From the NCBI GenBank assembly GCA_963921425.1, contig OY992837.1:18552130-18616129 (forward strand): DNA of 64,000 bases, written 5' to 3'. Below the pieces are notes generated by a model that searched no databases, was not told the DNA's origin, and worked only from the letters and a program-made list of their open reading frames with translations. Position numbers and translations under genes: made by a program. Shown piece by piece: positions 11,107 through 23,851 of this stretch. Each line of letters begins with the position of its first letter. Position 1 is the stretch's first letter. The stretch comes from Dryas octopetala (lineage: Eukaryota > Streptophyta > Magnoliopsida > Rosales > Rosaceae).

Positions 11107-13062
11107 CACCCTCAAACTTAGACTTTGCTAGACCTCGAGCAAACAAAATAAAGAAAAGACTCAAAACTGACTCAACTAAACGCAATAAACTTTCCCAACA
11201 AATGATTTCATGAGTTTAGCCACCAATAATCATAGCAAAGTAAGGCACATAGGTTTATGTAATCTTCTAATTCTAACAATGTTTCAACAACATCCCTCAC
11301 TCCTCTATTGTTCATATAGACCATCCTTAACATAAACCCAAGTGTTAGATAAACAAGACTAAATCAACATAAACAACATAGATTCAACCCCAATTCTCAC
11401 TAAGGCATACTCTCAACAATAAAGCACTCATAAATTGGGTTGAATTGTGCACTCAAAATTATATGTGAGAGAATTTATGTAAACAGAAACAAATGGCTCA
11501 CATATTGGCATGAAAGAAAGGCACATTTAGAAGGAAGCAATGATCTCATGAAAGGAATATCAACATACTTGAAATAGAATCAATCACCATAGGCTTCTTT
11601 TTCATCTAGACTCCACATTAGGAACTACATTTCCCTTAAAATCAAATAGGGCTTTACTAAGGTTGTACGTAGGCTTGTGGTAAGGATAAGATATTGAAAT
11701 GAAAGAATAATACAAAGGCTACAAACTATGGTTTTGCAACACAGAATAACACTTTACAAGCATACCTTGCATACTTGCACTTCATAGCTTGAGCTTTGGA
11801 CATTTGAGTACCTTTCATCATCATTTTTCTTTTCTTTTGAAACCGTCCCTTCTTTCTCTTTTCTTTCCTTTTTTTTTTTTTCGAAACTCTTCTTTTTCAA
11901 TTTCTCTTGGGTACGGCATACACTCTTTTCAGCACATTTCTTTTTCTTTTGCTTTCAAGCTATATTTCACATTTATTTTCAACCTCAAAGCCATAAAATT
12001 AATACAAAACCATAGATAAAAGGTAAACAGGGTAGGGGTGTAACTCCCCCAAACTTAGGGTTAGGTATATAATGTGGTTTACAAAGAAAAGGCTATAAGG
12101 CTCAAAGGGGTTACTAGGGATAAAATACAAAGGGTTGGCTTTTGGCTCTAGGTAACACAAACAAGGCCTAAAATCATCTCCTAAGATCCATGTAGTTATA
12201 GACATGTTTTGCATAGAGTAAGAGAGAAGTTCTAGTTCAATGATTCAAATCAGGTGCATTTCAAGCATTTGAACAAAAGAATGATAATAAGATCAAACAA
12301 CGACTTAAATGACAAGAAAGGATTGGAGTAAGTATAAACACACTCAAGAATTGAAGTACAAGGCTCAATAGCTCACTTAGGTCATATAAGTCTCCTCTAT
12401 CATATATATGTATCTCTAGTCATGCAAATCACAACTTAAGCTTATGAAAACAAGGCTTAATTACAAAGAATCATGAACTAGGTTATGAAACAACATTAGA
12501 AAAACAAGAACACATAACCTATATAATGAATGCTAAACATGCTTTTCAATGGCTATAAACAATTCATCAACTTGTTGGGGACTCTAAAACTAAAAGACTC
12601 AAAAACTTTGTTTTAAAAACAATGTTGCAATAAAGTTCTAAGGATCAATGACCTCACCAAGATGTAATGACACTTAGATGATTGCATTTTGATATGGATT
12701 TGTCACCCTAATTGAAAACAAAACTAAAAATTTTTTTTTTTTATTTTTATTTTTATTTTTTTTAAAAAAAGAAACCCTAGAAATCTAAAAACAAAAATGA
12801 ATGAAATTGCCTTTCCCCCCAAACTTAAATGAAACATTGTCCCCAATGTTTTAAATAATAAAATCATGCAATGAACATAAAAGCATGAGAGAAATCAGAA
12901 CAAACGAGTAAAACATGGAAAGAGTAGGGTTAGGACTTCCCTTTGGCGCGATTAGGTCGACAAGCACAGACACCTCCCCCAAACTTCTTTTCCTCCATCA
13001 CTTGGGTTGCCTCCCAAGAAGCGCTAAGTTTGACGTCTTCAGCCAGACGTAATGACCGTTCT
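11107..13062 (-). other. 3' non-coding region of element B with repeated polypurine motifs
   Basis: Lies between the integrase stop and the 3' LTR, where some Athila elements have an env-like ORF; none is seen here. The polypurine tract next to the LTR reads AAGTTTGAGGGTG (minus, 11107-11119). Three further AAGTTTGGGGG-type tracts occur on the same strand at about 12044-12056, 12811-12827 and 12972-12986. Element A has equivalents at two of these places. Confidence 0.7.
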
Positions 13063-14514
13063 CTAATAGTAAACTTCCTCCAGGTGGGAGTTGAAGTTCG
13101 AATCTATATAAGGCTTGAGACGATGGCCATTCACCTTGAACACCATTCCATTCTTTAAGTTTCTTATGTCCACCGCACCGTATGGGTAAACATGGATAAC
13201 TTCATAGGGTCCATTCCATCTTGACTTAAGCTTGCCTGGAAAAAGACGTAATCTCTTGTTGTAAAGTAGTACTTTATCACCAACTATAAATTCCTTTGGC
13301 ACGAGCTTCTTGTCATGGTATCTTTTTGTTCTCTCCTTGTACAGCTTAGCATTCTCATAAGCAAAATGTCGAATCTCCTCCAACTCACTAAGTTGCAACA
13401 TCCTCCTCTCACCAGCGGGTTTCAGATCAAAATTGAATTTCTTAATTGCCCAATAGGCCTTGTGCTCAAGCTCAACTGGTAAATGACATGCTTTTCCATA
13501 GACCAACCGGAAAGGTGACATACCAATGGGTGTCTTGTAGGCTGTGCGATATGCCCATAAAGTATCATTCAACTTGGTTGACTAATCCTTTCGATTCATG
13601 TTAACTGTCCTCTCGAGAATGTGCTTGATCTCACGATTGGAAATCTCAACTTGGCCACTTGTTTGGGGATGATATGGAGTAACAACCTTGTGGTTCACCC
13701 TATACTTCGTCATCAATGCTGTGAACAACTTATTACAAAAATGCGAACCTCCATCGCTAATGATTACCCTTGGTGTCCCAAACCTTGCTAAAATGTTATT
13801 CTTGATAAAACTAATAACAATCCGAGCATCATTAGTTCTTGTTGCTATCGCTTCCACCCATTTAGACACATAATCAACTCCAACCAAGATGTATTCAAAA
13901 CCAAACGAAGAAGGGAATGGTCCCATGAAATCAATGCCCCAAACATCAAAAATTTCAACTTCAAGCATCACATTCAAAGGCATTTGATTTCGCGCAGAAA
14001 TGTTTCCCATTCTTTGACATCTATCATATGCTTTATAGAATTTATGGCAATCATGAAATATGGAAGGCCAGAAGAAACCTGATTGGAGAACCTTGTAAGC
14101 TGTCTTTGTTCCTCCACCATGTCCTCCACATTCTCCACCATGGTACATTTCAATGATCCCCCTTTGCTCACTCTCAGGCACACACCGACGTATCAATTGG
14201 TCAGCTCCAAATTTGAACAAGTACGGATCATCCCACACATATTGTCTTGTATCATGTAGAAATTTCTTCCTTTGTGGACTTGTCAAACCTTCAGGCATTA
14301 CTCTGCTCACCAAATAATTCGCTATGTCAGCATACCATGGAAGTGCGTCAGCAACAACAAATAACTGCTCGTCTGGAAATGACTCTCTCAAGGGCAACAC
14401 GTCCTCCTCAGCTTGATCTTCATTAACTAAACGGCTCAGATGGTCAGCTACTACATTTTCACATCCCTTCTTATCCTTGATCTCAATATCGAATTCTTGG
14501 AGAATAGAGTCCAT
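13063..14514 (-). pseudogene. RNase H end and integrase of pol (element B)
   Basis: Continues pol after a frameshift near 14514 (the frame resumes at LQEFDIEI). It holds the H-H-C-C region, but the first Cys of CxxC is Tyr (AYDRCQ; element A has CDRCQ). The catalytic core has D in GIDFMGPF, D in IISDGGSHF and E in [15 protein letters not shown] at about 13579 replaces the Trp codon of KDW (TGG to TAG). After it, 13063-13572 encodes the C-terminal module (RWNGPYEV) and ends without a chromodomain. The enzyme would insert cDNA into the host genome; this copy cannot. Confidence 0.9.
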
Positions 14515-16895
14515 CGAATCAATCTTGGCTTAGCATCTTTCTTATTTAACAAGTACTTGAGAACTGCATGATCAGTGTAAATGGTGATTTTCGAGCCAAT
14601 CAAGTAGCTTCGGAATTTTTCTAATGCAAAGATCACTGCGAGCATCTCCTTTTCAGTGGTAGAGTAATTCAACTGAGCATCATTGAGCGTCCTACTCGCA
14701 TAGTAGATCACATGCGGTAACTTGTTCACTCTTTGACCTAGGACAGCTCCAATGGCATAATCACTTGCATCACACATCAGCTCAAACGACAAACTCCGAT
14801 CAGGTGGCATGATAATAGGCGCAGATGTGAGCAATTTCTTCAGCTTATTGAATGCATCCACACAATCCTTGTCGAACTCAAAACTCACGTCTTTCTGCAA
14901 TAGACTGCAGAGAGGCCTTGAAATCTTTGAAAAATCTTTAATGAACCTCCTATAAAATCCAGCATGTCCAAGAAAACTTCTCACTTCCTTAACACTTGTA
15001 GGGTGCGGCAACCTTTGTATCACATCAATCTTGGCCTTGTCAACTTGTATTCCATCCTTCGAGATCACATGACTAAGAACTATTCCTTGTTGCACCATAA
15101 AATGGCATTTTTCCCAATTCAACACTGGATTTGCCTCTTGACATCTTTTCAATACTTTTTCTAAATTTTCAAGACATGAATCAAAAGAAGAGCCAAAAAC
15201 GGAAAAATCATCCATGAATACCTCAATGATACGCTCCACCATGTCAAAGAAGATAGACATCATGCATCTTTGGAATGTAGCTGGGGCATTGCACAATCCA
15301 AAGGGCATTCTTCGATAAGCAAACGTACCAAAAGGGCATGTGAAAGTCGTCTTCTCTTGATCTTCAGGTGCAATTAGGATTTGATTGTAGCCACTATACC
15401 CATCCAAGAAACAGTAATGACTATGACCAACCAACCTTTCTAACATTTGATCAATGAACGGCAAGGGAAAATGGTCCTTCCTTGTGGCAGTGTTCAGCTT
15501 CCTATAATCAATACACACACGCCAACCAGTTTGTGTTCTTTGTGGCACCAACTCGTTCTCCTCATTTTTTACCACAGTAATCCCACTCTTTTTCGGCAGA
15601 ACTTGAACAGGACTAACCCACTTTGAATCACTAATCGGATAAATGATTCCAACATCTAACAACTTGATTACCTCATTACAAACAACTTCCTTTAGAGTTG
15701 GATTCAATCGTCTCTGAGCATCACGGGTTGGTTTAGATTCCTCCTCGAGAAGTATCCTATGCATGCAAACTGTCGGTGAAATGCCTTTGATATCAGCTAT
15801 GGTCCATCCCAATGCCAACCTATGCTCTTGCAATACCTTTAAAAGTCTTTCTTCCTCACTTTTACTCAAGTTTGATGCAATTATCACAGGCAAAGTCTCC
15901 TCTTTCCCCAAGTATGCATATTTCAAGTGCTCAGGTAACGGCTTTAATTCTAACTTGGGTGCTTGCACAATTGAAGGTAATGGCTTATCCTTAGTAGAAA
16001 TCAAAGTTTCAAATTGGTTAGACCACCTAACTATATGAGGCCGGTTCTCATCAAATAAAGCTTGCACTTCTTCAGTCACTCCAATTGGGGGGCTTGGTTC
16101 GGCTAACACTAGAGTGGCCTCCAGCGGATCTTCAACAAAACTCATTTTAATCATTTCTTTCACCATCGGGTCTATGGAGTCTATTCTCAAACAATCTACT
16201 TTCTCTTTTGGATACCTCATAGCTCCAAATGCATCAAATTCCACCGTTTCACCAAGAACTGTCATTAACAACTTCCCATTATTCACATCTATCTTGGTGT
16301 TGGCTGTGGCCATAAATGGTCTTCCAAGGATAATTGGTAACTCATTACCCATTCGTGGCGTATCTTCCATCTCTAGGATTATGAAATCTGCAGGCATAAT
16401 CAAATCAGCAACTTTAACCAATACATCTTCAACTATACCTTTAGGAACATTCACAGAACAATCAGCCAATTGGAGTGTAACACTTGTCGGTTTAAGCTCT
16501 CCTAGGCCAATCTCCTCAAAAACTGAATAGGGCATCAAGTTGATACTTGCTCCAAGGTCCAACAATGCCTTCTCAAACTTGTGATTCCCAACAACACATG
16601 GAATTGTGAAACTGCCAGGATCTTTCAGCTTAGGTGGCAACTTCCTTAACAATACAGCACTCACCTCTTCACTTAGAGCAACCTGCTCATGTTCCTTGAA
16701 CTTCCTCTTGTGAGTGCACAATTCCTTCAAAAACTTAGCATACTTAGGAATCTGTTGGATGGCATCAAGCAAAGGAATATTGATCTCCACTTTCTTAAAC
16801 ATGTCCAGGATTTCCTTAGCTTGATTATCCTTAAATTGCTTCCTATGGCGTTGGGGAAATGGTAACGGAGCCCTTGGAATAACTGGGGCAGTCAC
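14451..16895 (-). pseudogene. Protease, reverse transcriptase and RNase H of Athila-like pol (element B)
   Basis: One open frame of 814 codons. Aspartic protease motif DLGAS at residues 113-117. RT: WVSPVQVLPKK about 426-436, first Asp in FLDGYSGYNQI about 497-507, and the active-site box FMDD at 560-563 (FMDDFSVFG is usual in Athila/Tat RTs). RNase H: CDASDYAIGAVL about 709-720, Glu in TTEKEMLA, Asp in IYTDH about 772-776. The frame is lost near residue 795 just after RLIRW, and the sequence resumes in another frame as LQEFDIEI. The N-terminal 90 residues are the gag-protease linker and match element F (63,790-63,975). The reading frame is surprisingly intact for an element with broken gag and integrase. 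Confidence 0.92.
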
Positions 16896-18301
16896 AGCTT
16901 GCTTACTTCCTGAAGTGACTGTGGGCTCTTCTTGTACTTCCTCACTTGCTTCCTAATTTCCCACAACCTTCTCTTGATCCTTTTGAGCTTGCTTAGGATC
17001 AAGATCACAATCTCATCATCTTGCTTGTCACTCTTTGGATTCAGATTAGTACCTACTTTGTTATCCACAACTCTCCCACTTCTCAAAGTAGTTATTGCTT
17101 TAGCCTTATCAAGGATTGGTGCACCCTTTACCACTTTATCCAAGGTTAAGGTCACTTGTTCCAATTGGGCTTCCAAACTTGAAATAGCTCTAGCTGTAGC
17201 ATTCAACTGCTCTTCCGTTTTGTTCATGAAAGACTTTGTATCATTAGACATTGAAGTTGTACTCTGAGCTAGTGTAGCAATCATCTATTCCAAGTATGTA
17301 TTTCTTAGCTCGACAGGTGGTGGTGTACTCGGCCTAGAGTGAACTCTTTCAACTTCACTACACAACTCCTCTTGTAACGATTTTGAAACCTGATTAGCCA
17401 TCATAACCTGCATCATCTGTTTAAGCTCAGCCACTTCTACTTCCATGGCCGATTTCTTCGTAGTTCTTTTCTTCCTATTCCACTGCTGAGAATTAAGTGC
17501 CAACGTGTCAAACAATGCCCATGCATCTTCAGAAGTCCTTTCCTTTAATGCTCCTCCACAAGTCATATCCACCATAGTGCGATCTTGCTCCATTAAACCC
17601 TCGTAGAAATAATCAATCTGCATCCATGGGGCAAAATTGTGATGTGGACACGAATTTAAAAGCTCTTGATACCTTTCCCAACTTTCATGAAAAACTTCAT
17701 CTTCCTCTTATGTAAATCCTAATATCTGCTTCCTCACAATAGTAGTCTTACTAGCTGGATAGAATCTCTTAAGAAACTTAGATGCCAAATCTTCCCATGA
17801 TTCTATAGAAGCAACTTGCAAGGAATACAACCAACTCTTTGCTTTTCCTTTGAGAGATAATGGAAATAATCTCAACTTCCTTTGCTCATCACTTAATCCT
17901 TTCAGCTTTCCAATCTCACAAATAGCATAAAACTCTTTGATGTGCATATAAGGATCTTCACCCTCACGTCCATAATAAATTGGCAAGAGTTTAATTGTCC
18001 CACTTTGAATTTCAAACTGTTCGGCCTCCACTTGAGGATAGACTATACATGTAGGTTGAGCAAGGAGTGTTGGAGATGAATAATCACTCAATGGTCTTTT
18101 CAGCTGCACCTCCTTCTCAACTTCCTTCTCTTGTTTCTCTTTTTCAAGTCCCACTTCAGAATCACTACCTTGCAATGAAACAAAAGTGGACACCACTCTC
18201 AATGGCTTTCGAATAAGCTTTGGTATGCCCTTTTGTTTGTTCAATATCTTTGATACTTCCTCACGGGTAGGAGGAGTGATCTTCGAACGTGGATCCTCCA
18301 T
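16892..18301 (-). pseudogene. gag of Athila-like element B
   Basis: ATG at 18301 (MEDPRSKITPP) aligns with the gag start of element F. Core capsid phrases are visible: YYGREGEDPYMHIKEF, LFPLSLKGKAKSWLYSL, YFYEGLMEQDRTMVDMTCGGAL. Two in-frame stops cut it: TAA at 17708-17710 (CAA Gln in element F) and TAG at 17285-17287. A frameshift near 16895 separates it from pol, although gag and pol probably form one frame in intact members. No CCHC zinc knuckle is visible. Confidence 0.88.
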
Positions 18302-18421
18302 TGTACCTCAAAAACAAGAGAATTCAGCAATAACCAAAAATAAAATAAAAAACAGAAAATAAAACCTAACTAAAATGACTTAACTAAAAATAATTAAACT
18401 AGTAATCAACACTGATAACAA

Positions 18422-18440
18422 TTCCCCGGCAACGACGCCA
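18422..18440 (-). other. Primer binding site of element B (tRNA-Asp type)
   Basis: On the minus strand this reads TGGCGTCGTTGCCGGGGAA, just inside the 5' LTR. Elements D and F have TGGCGCCGTTGCCGGGGA, the complement of the 3' end of plant tRNA-Asp (...CCCCGGCAACGGCGCCA). Here the sixth base is T instead of C, which weakens primer pairing. Confidence 0.85.
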
Positions 18441-18446
18441 AAAACT

Positions 18447-18830
18447 TGTTGTTGTTTTCCTAGAGCAATTTAATTAACCTTTTTCCAGCTCTTAGTTAAC
18501 TCGCAAGTGCACGAATGGCGGGGTAGCAAAGCTTGCAAATACGAGGTCGATCCCTCAAGGAATTGTATTAATGTTGTGATTACTAACTCAATTAAATTCA
18601 ATTAAATCAAACACCAACTCACACACACGATAAAGGGGTTTCAGATTGGTTTTGAGAACAATGATCAATAATCATGAAAAGTAAACAAATTAAAATATTA
18701 AACTAAGAACAATGGATGTAACAACTAGGGGTCGAAATCCACCACTAACATATTACTTACACAATCATGGACATATAAGAGCATTTAATTGACAAGATAT
18801 ATTGATAAAGTGGCCAGCCGGGAGGCCTTG
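18447..18830 (-). repeat. 5' LTR of element B, inner piece
   Basis: Matches 9327-9710 of the other LTR. Interrupted after CCTTG (18826-18830) by element C; the sequence resumes at 27094. Confidence 0.9.
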
Positions 18831-19160
18831 TGTAACGACCCGACCCAAATTTTCACTAGAAATTTAAATTTTTATTCAATTATGGTTTTAAGAAGTTTTT
18901 GAAAAGGATGTTGAATTATATTTTAAAAATTTGAGATTTTATTTGGAAATTCAAAAGGTTTTGGATTTATTTTAAATTTTGTTTTAAATCAGGATTGACC
19001 CAAAGTTGACTTTTTAAATTAGTAGACTTTTGATTTTGACTTTGGATCCGCTGGATAGATCTCAAGACCACGAGTTCGTAGACACGAAGCACGTACAAAT
19101 CAGAGTTACGGTTTGAGAGATGATCATTTGAAGGGAGGGGCAATTTTGTAATTTTGCATG

Positions 19161-19173
19161 AGTGGGTTTTAAA
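19161..19173 (+). promoter_or_regulatory. Candidate LTR promoter (TATA-like) of element C
   Basis: GGGTTTTAAATACCC about 335 bp into the LTR, 30-40 bp before an ACACTCTCTCTCC stretch that resembles a plant transcription start and CT-rich leader. The same sequence occurs in the 3' LTR at about 24184-24196. If correct, U3 is short and R-U5 about 2.8 kb. Inference only. Confidence 0.35.
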
Positions 19174-19222
19174 TACCCAAAATCCAGAAATTTCGAGACA
19201 CTCTCTCTCCTCTCTCCCCGAT

Positions 19223-19223
<1 letters not shown>

Positions 19224-19272
<49 letters not shown>
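19224..19272 (+). repeat. (CT)n microsatellite in the 5' LTR of C
   Basis: About 24 CT units here against about 19-20 at 24247-24285 in the 3' LTR. The length change fits slippage since insertion. Confidence 0.9.
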
Positions 19273-19274
<2 letters not shown>

Positions 19275-20944
19275 CCGTTCAGTACCACCGATCTATCACC
19301 GGCGCGTGGGCGCGCGTCCGGCGGCGGATGGAGGCGGACGAAAGCTCCCCGAGCTCGCGGTCCCTTCCTCTCTCTTCCCTTGATCTCGAATCACCCAGAA
19401 ACCCAGCCAAAATTCGAATCCAGGCCAAACCCGATCGAAGCCAAGCGACGACGATCCGCCGTCTCCGGCCAAAACGCGACGCCGGACCACTGGGGTCTTC
19501 TTCCCCTCGTCGCGGCGAGTCCAGGGGTGGTTCCCGATCGTTCATCGGACCACCGCAGCACGCAAAGCGAAGTCACAGGGCCAGTTGTCTTCTCCGACCA
19601 GTTTCTTGTTTTTCCGGCGGCGTTTCCGTCGAGTGAGGTACCCAAACTGATCCTCTCTCTCTCCTCTACATGAATTTGTACTTGTTTGACTCAATTATCA
19701 ATAAAATAGAAAAACCCTGTTTGAAACTCACAGCCACCGCGAGTTCCTCCGCATGTGGTGGCCGGGTTGAGTTGTTGTTACTAAATTCTGTCCTAAATTA
19801 TTTTATTTGTTGCTTGTAAATTGTTGCACTGAATTTGGGCTTGTTTTGGATTGAAATTTTCTGTCGAGGTGATGTTTTGCTGCTGCCACCGCCAGCTCCG
19901 CCACTGGTCGTGGCGGGTCGAGCGGTCTTCCTTGTCAATCAGCCTCCCCAGGACATCCAGAGGCCAATTCTAGGGTCTGTTTGCGTATCGGTGAGTGTTT
20001 GTGTGTTGTTAGAGGTCGGGCAGCCACCGTGCGTGGTGGTTACCGCCCATTTCGGTTGTTGAACGGCCAAGTTGTGAACCCTGTATATCGATTTGTTGGT
20101 TGTCTGGTCTTAACAGGTACACGGGCTCGGGATATCGCATTCCCGATGCCGTTATGCTGCCGGATTTGGTATCCGAGCAATGGTGCCGTAAAAGAGCATT
20201 AATTATGAATATTTATGTTTAGTTGTTTTCAATTGAGTATAAGTATTACTCATATAAATTGCTGCTACTGTGAGATGCATTGATGTGAATTTTTGGTGTG
20301 CATGGAATTTGGTTATGATGTCGGTGTTTGAGATTAAATTGAAATGATATAAGTTGTTGGTAATGCATAATGGATACTTGTGGTTAAATTGAGAAAACAA
20401 TTTCTTTGAGATTATTTGGGTATTGGATTATGCTTTACAAGATTAATTGATAATGCTTTTGGGCTGTTAGTGCACTATATGGGTTGCTATGGATTGTCCA
20501 TTTGATTGATAATATCCTGATGTTATTAACTTTATAAGGGAATACATATTGATTTGCTGCTGAGTTATTTAATTAGATCTTTGTGAATTGTCATGTTTGA
20601 ATTGGCGATATTAATGATTTTGGATGATTGTGGTTGAGGTTAATAGTCAATGATCTGGAAATTGATTTTTGATATTAAAAGGCTTATGGTTTTAAGAGTT
20701 ATACTATTTTGAGACGATTTATTAATTACATGATTTGAGGATGTGAAAAGCTTAAGAAATCGTTGACTTTATCTAATTACAAGAATGGTTTTAAAAGTGG
20801 CAAGAGCGATTTCCAAATCGCTATATAAGTACCCTCACTCACAGGTATAAAATACAGGTAGGTCTTTGGGACCCATCACGGCACACACATAGGCTTTGGG
20901 CCGTGTGCCGGGATGCCTCGCCCTTTGGGGGTAGTCTACGTGCA

Positions 20945-21245
20945 TGTACGACACTTTGGCTTATTGTACGACGGCGATTCGACGGTACAAGGGCCACCGT
21001 ATGTCCACTTGTATGACGGCGATTCGACGGTACAAGGGACACCCTAAGTCCACTCGCATGACGGCGTTGCGACAGTGCGGGTGGAAGGGCAATCTACGTG
21101 CACGTATGACACTGTGGCTTATTGTACGACGGCGATTCGACGGTACAAGGGCTACCGTATGTCCACTTGTATGACGGCGATTCGACGGTACAAGGGACAC
21201 CCTAAGACCACTCGCATGACGGCGTTGCGACGGTGCGGGTGGAAG
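20945..21245 (+). repeat. Tandem array with 158-bp higher-order period in the 5' LTR of C
   Basis: Sub-units of about 45 bp share the core GACGGCGATTCGACGGTACA or the variant GACGGCGTTGCGAC. Three sub-units and a roughly 24-bp spacer (ACACTGTGGCTTATTG) form a 158-bp unit; successive units start at 20965 and 21123. The unit is GC-rich within AT-rich surroundings. Confidence 0.85.
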
Positions 21246-22047
21246 GTTATGAAGACGGTCCACTTGGTGCGACGGTCTTGTACGGTACCGAAGTGGAGCC
21301 TGTCAAATGGGTACTTATATGGCCAACGTTTTTACTAAAAACTTTATAAGATAAAAATATTTTTAGTTATTTTTATCAGTTCAAGACTCAAAAGAGGTTT
21401 TAGCTAGAAATCTTATAAGATACAGAATTTCTCTTACTTCTCATTATTTTCCATGTTCAAAAAGGAATTTCAAAGTTGAAGTTGTTATATATAGAAACTT
21501 TCTATTGGAATTATGTTGATGATGTAAGGTATTGGATAAATTGTGAAAGAGTTCATTACAAAGATGTTTTCAATTAATATTCTTTTTCAGTTCAAAATTG
21601 GATATTTTTCAGCCCGAGCAGTTTTATAAAATGGTTTTCAAATGAAAGGTTTAGAAGTTTATTTTGTCCACTCACTGAGAGTTTTTCTCACATTTTGTTT
21701 TTGATGTTTCCCCCAGGTAGTAGCGATCACCGAGGTCGGACCGTACCACGTCGAGGCATTCGAGTTCTCGTCTCCAATTATAGATATATTAGGATTTAAG
21801 GTTTCTCTTGAAATAAATAAAATGAGATATAATTGTATAGAGGGGTAGATATGCTCTGATTAGAGTTGTATTACTTGTGGTAGAGGTAGTTGCGCTTTAG
21901 AAGTGCTTTTTAACAGGTTTTGAAATTTCTGGGTTAGTCCATTTTCAGGGGAGGTTCTGCCGAATTTTCGGTAGGATTTTTCTTGATTTTGGATTCCCGC
22001 AGGACCTCTCCGGGTTTTCAGGGTGGAATCCGGGGGCGGTCCTGTCA

Positions 22048-23851
22048 ACTTGGTATCAGAGCATTAGGTTTTGAGTTCCTGTAGACTCTACACCTTTTGT
22101 GCATCCCTCTGTTTGTAGAAAGGTTTTCCTCAGCTTGTATGGATATGCCTCCTCGACGTGGCCGACCTCCCAGAAGTTGTAGTAAGTTTTGGGGGGTATA
22201 GTTTATTTATTGACGTGACGTTAACGTGATTAGCGGTAGTCTTGATTCCTACACTCGAGGACTTTTGGATAATCAGTAAAGGGGAAATTGAGACGGTGGA
22301 AACTACTTGATGGTTGTTATCGTACTCTTCGACAAACACAATTGAAAAGCTTCAGTAAGACGTTATGAACTCAATTCAAGCAATCAAGTTTTAATCCTAT
22401 AGATAGTGATCTGGTTGAAAGTTTATTGATTCGACACAGTGGGATAAAATATTGAGGAGGTAACACGATTAAACTCAAGGGAAGTTGATGAAATATAAAT
22501 TCTTTTGTATCGTTACGGTTGAGGGGGTAAGAAAGTGTGTGTCTAGTTATTACAAGAGAATATAAATTCTCAAGGGAAATTTCATTTGGAATTAGAATGG
22601 ATCTTAAGCTAAGTGTGAAGTAAGAGCAAGGGAGTTATTGAGAATTAGATGTGAATGAAAGGAAGGCTTCGCGACTTGTGATTAAGTAGTATGTTCAAAG
22701 GATTGAAGTAATGTGATATGTGATGGAGGATGCTAAGAGTGCTAACGGCATGACACTTGAAATAAAGGATAAGAGTTTAGTGTACTATGTTTATATATTG
22801 GAATAAGTATACCATAAGTATGATTAAAGGTTTTATGGATTGATTTTGTTTCGGAAGTTCATGAAAGGAAATTAAGGAAACTGAGTAAGGTGACACGACC
22901 GTAGGTGAGGAATGATAATAAAAATTAGGAGATAGTAAGCATCTGGAAAGTGACAGCCCTAAGGTAATGGATGCTAGTGGTATTGATAAAAGAAAAAGAG
23001 AGAAGAAGTACATTGTTTGTCAGTAGCATGTGAAGTGGTGAATTAAGTTAGGGGTGAACCCGAAAATTTTAGTAACTCACTAAAATTTCACGACTGGAGG
23101 TTAATGATTACTCGATAGACGAAATCACAACAATGATGCTCGAGGTTGTCATTGGATTTATCTCTAATAGTATTGGATATTGTTAGAGCTTACAAAGTCA
23201 ATTAGAGTAGCGCAACGGAAGCATGGTGAGACTTAGACTGATCACCCTGACATGTTGTTAGCAAGGAGATTAGCGAGATCAATATGAATTGAGATAGTTT
23301 GGGCAAGATCTCGAGTTTTCTTCGGATATGAAAACAGAATTATGGACTACAGCTATGAGTCATGCAAGTTGAGGACTCGCGGGTCAACTCAAGTAATTTA
23401 GCAAACACTTCGATTGTATATTGTTGTGGTTAGACAACATAATACACGATCATGCACTGATAACGATCTTGACGTCTCATCTTGATTTTCTTTATGGACA
23501 AGAAGACGCTCTCTCGTTACCTATTCGTGACGTATACTTCTGCGGTACAATGATGAAATTTTTATGGATCACCTAATGAATTTCGGGCACGTCATCACCA
23601 TAATTTTAAGACAGGAGCTTGTGGCTCACCTCTGGATATCGACATAGTGACAACTCACTTCGAATTTGTGGGGATCAAAAAGTTAGGTACTACATAAGGA
23701 GAGATTTTTATTCCTCTGCCAAGTTTCACGGATGGAATGTACTTGGAGGGACGAATTGAAGAACTTGATTAGAAGTTACGAGTTTGGGATTCTCATATCT
23801 TTCGTACTTGTACTAAATTTCGAGGACGAAATTTTTGTAAGGGGGGAAGGT
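22048..23851 (+). other. Interior of element C: PBS, gag start remnant and polypurine tract
   Basis: PBS at 22051-22062 (TGGTATCAGAGC, complementary to initiator tRNA-Met). A short frame from 22139 reads MDMPPRRGRPPRSC and stops; MPPRRGR-type starts are common in Tekay/Del gag. The rest has no frame longer than about 80 codons and no RT or integrase motif. The 3' end carries TTCGAGGACGAAATTTTTG and the purine tract AAGGGGGGAAGG just before the LTR, both typical of chromovirus ends. Confidence 0.8.

Larger units (their letters stand above)
18831..22047 (+). repeat. 5' LTR of element C
   Basis: Starts TGTAACGACCCGACCC and ends GGTCCTGTCA. A TATA-like TTTTAAATACCC lies at about 19167, followed by a CT-rich leader with a (CT) microsatellite at 19224-19272 and a GC-rich stretch to about 20180. 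A tandem array is at 20945-21245. Compared with the 3' LTR it lacks 28 bp after position 20310 (between two GGTTAT repeats). Confidence 0.94.

Noticed and set aside
11107..13062. A possible env-like ORF after the integrase of element B
   Set aside because: No open frame of useful length and no membrane-protein pattern on the minus strand.
20945..21245. Regularly repeated 45-bp units that could suggest a CRISPR-like array
   Set aside because: Units are contiguous variants without unique spacers, lie inside plant LTRs and form a higher-order tandem repeat.
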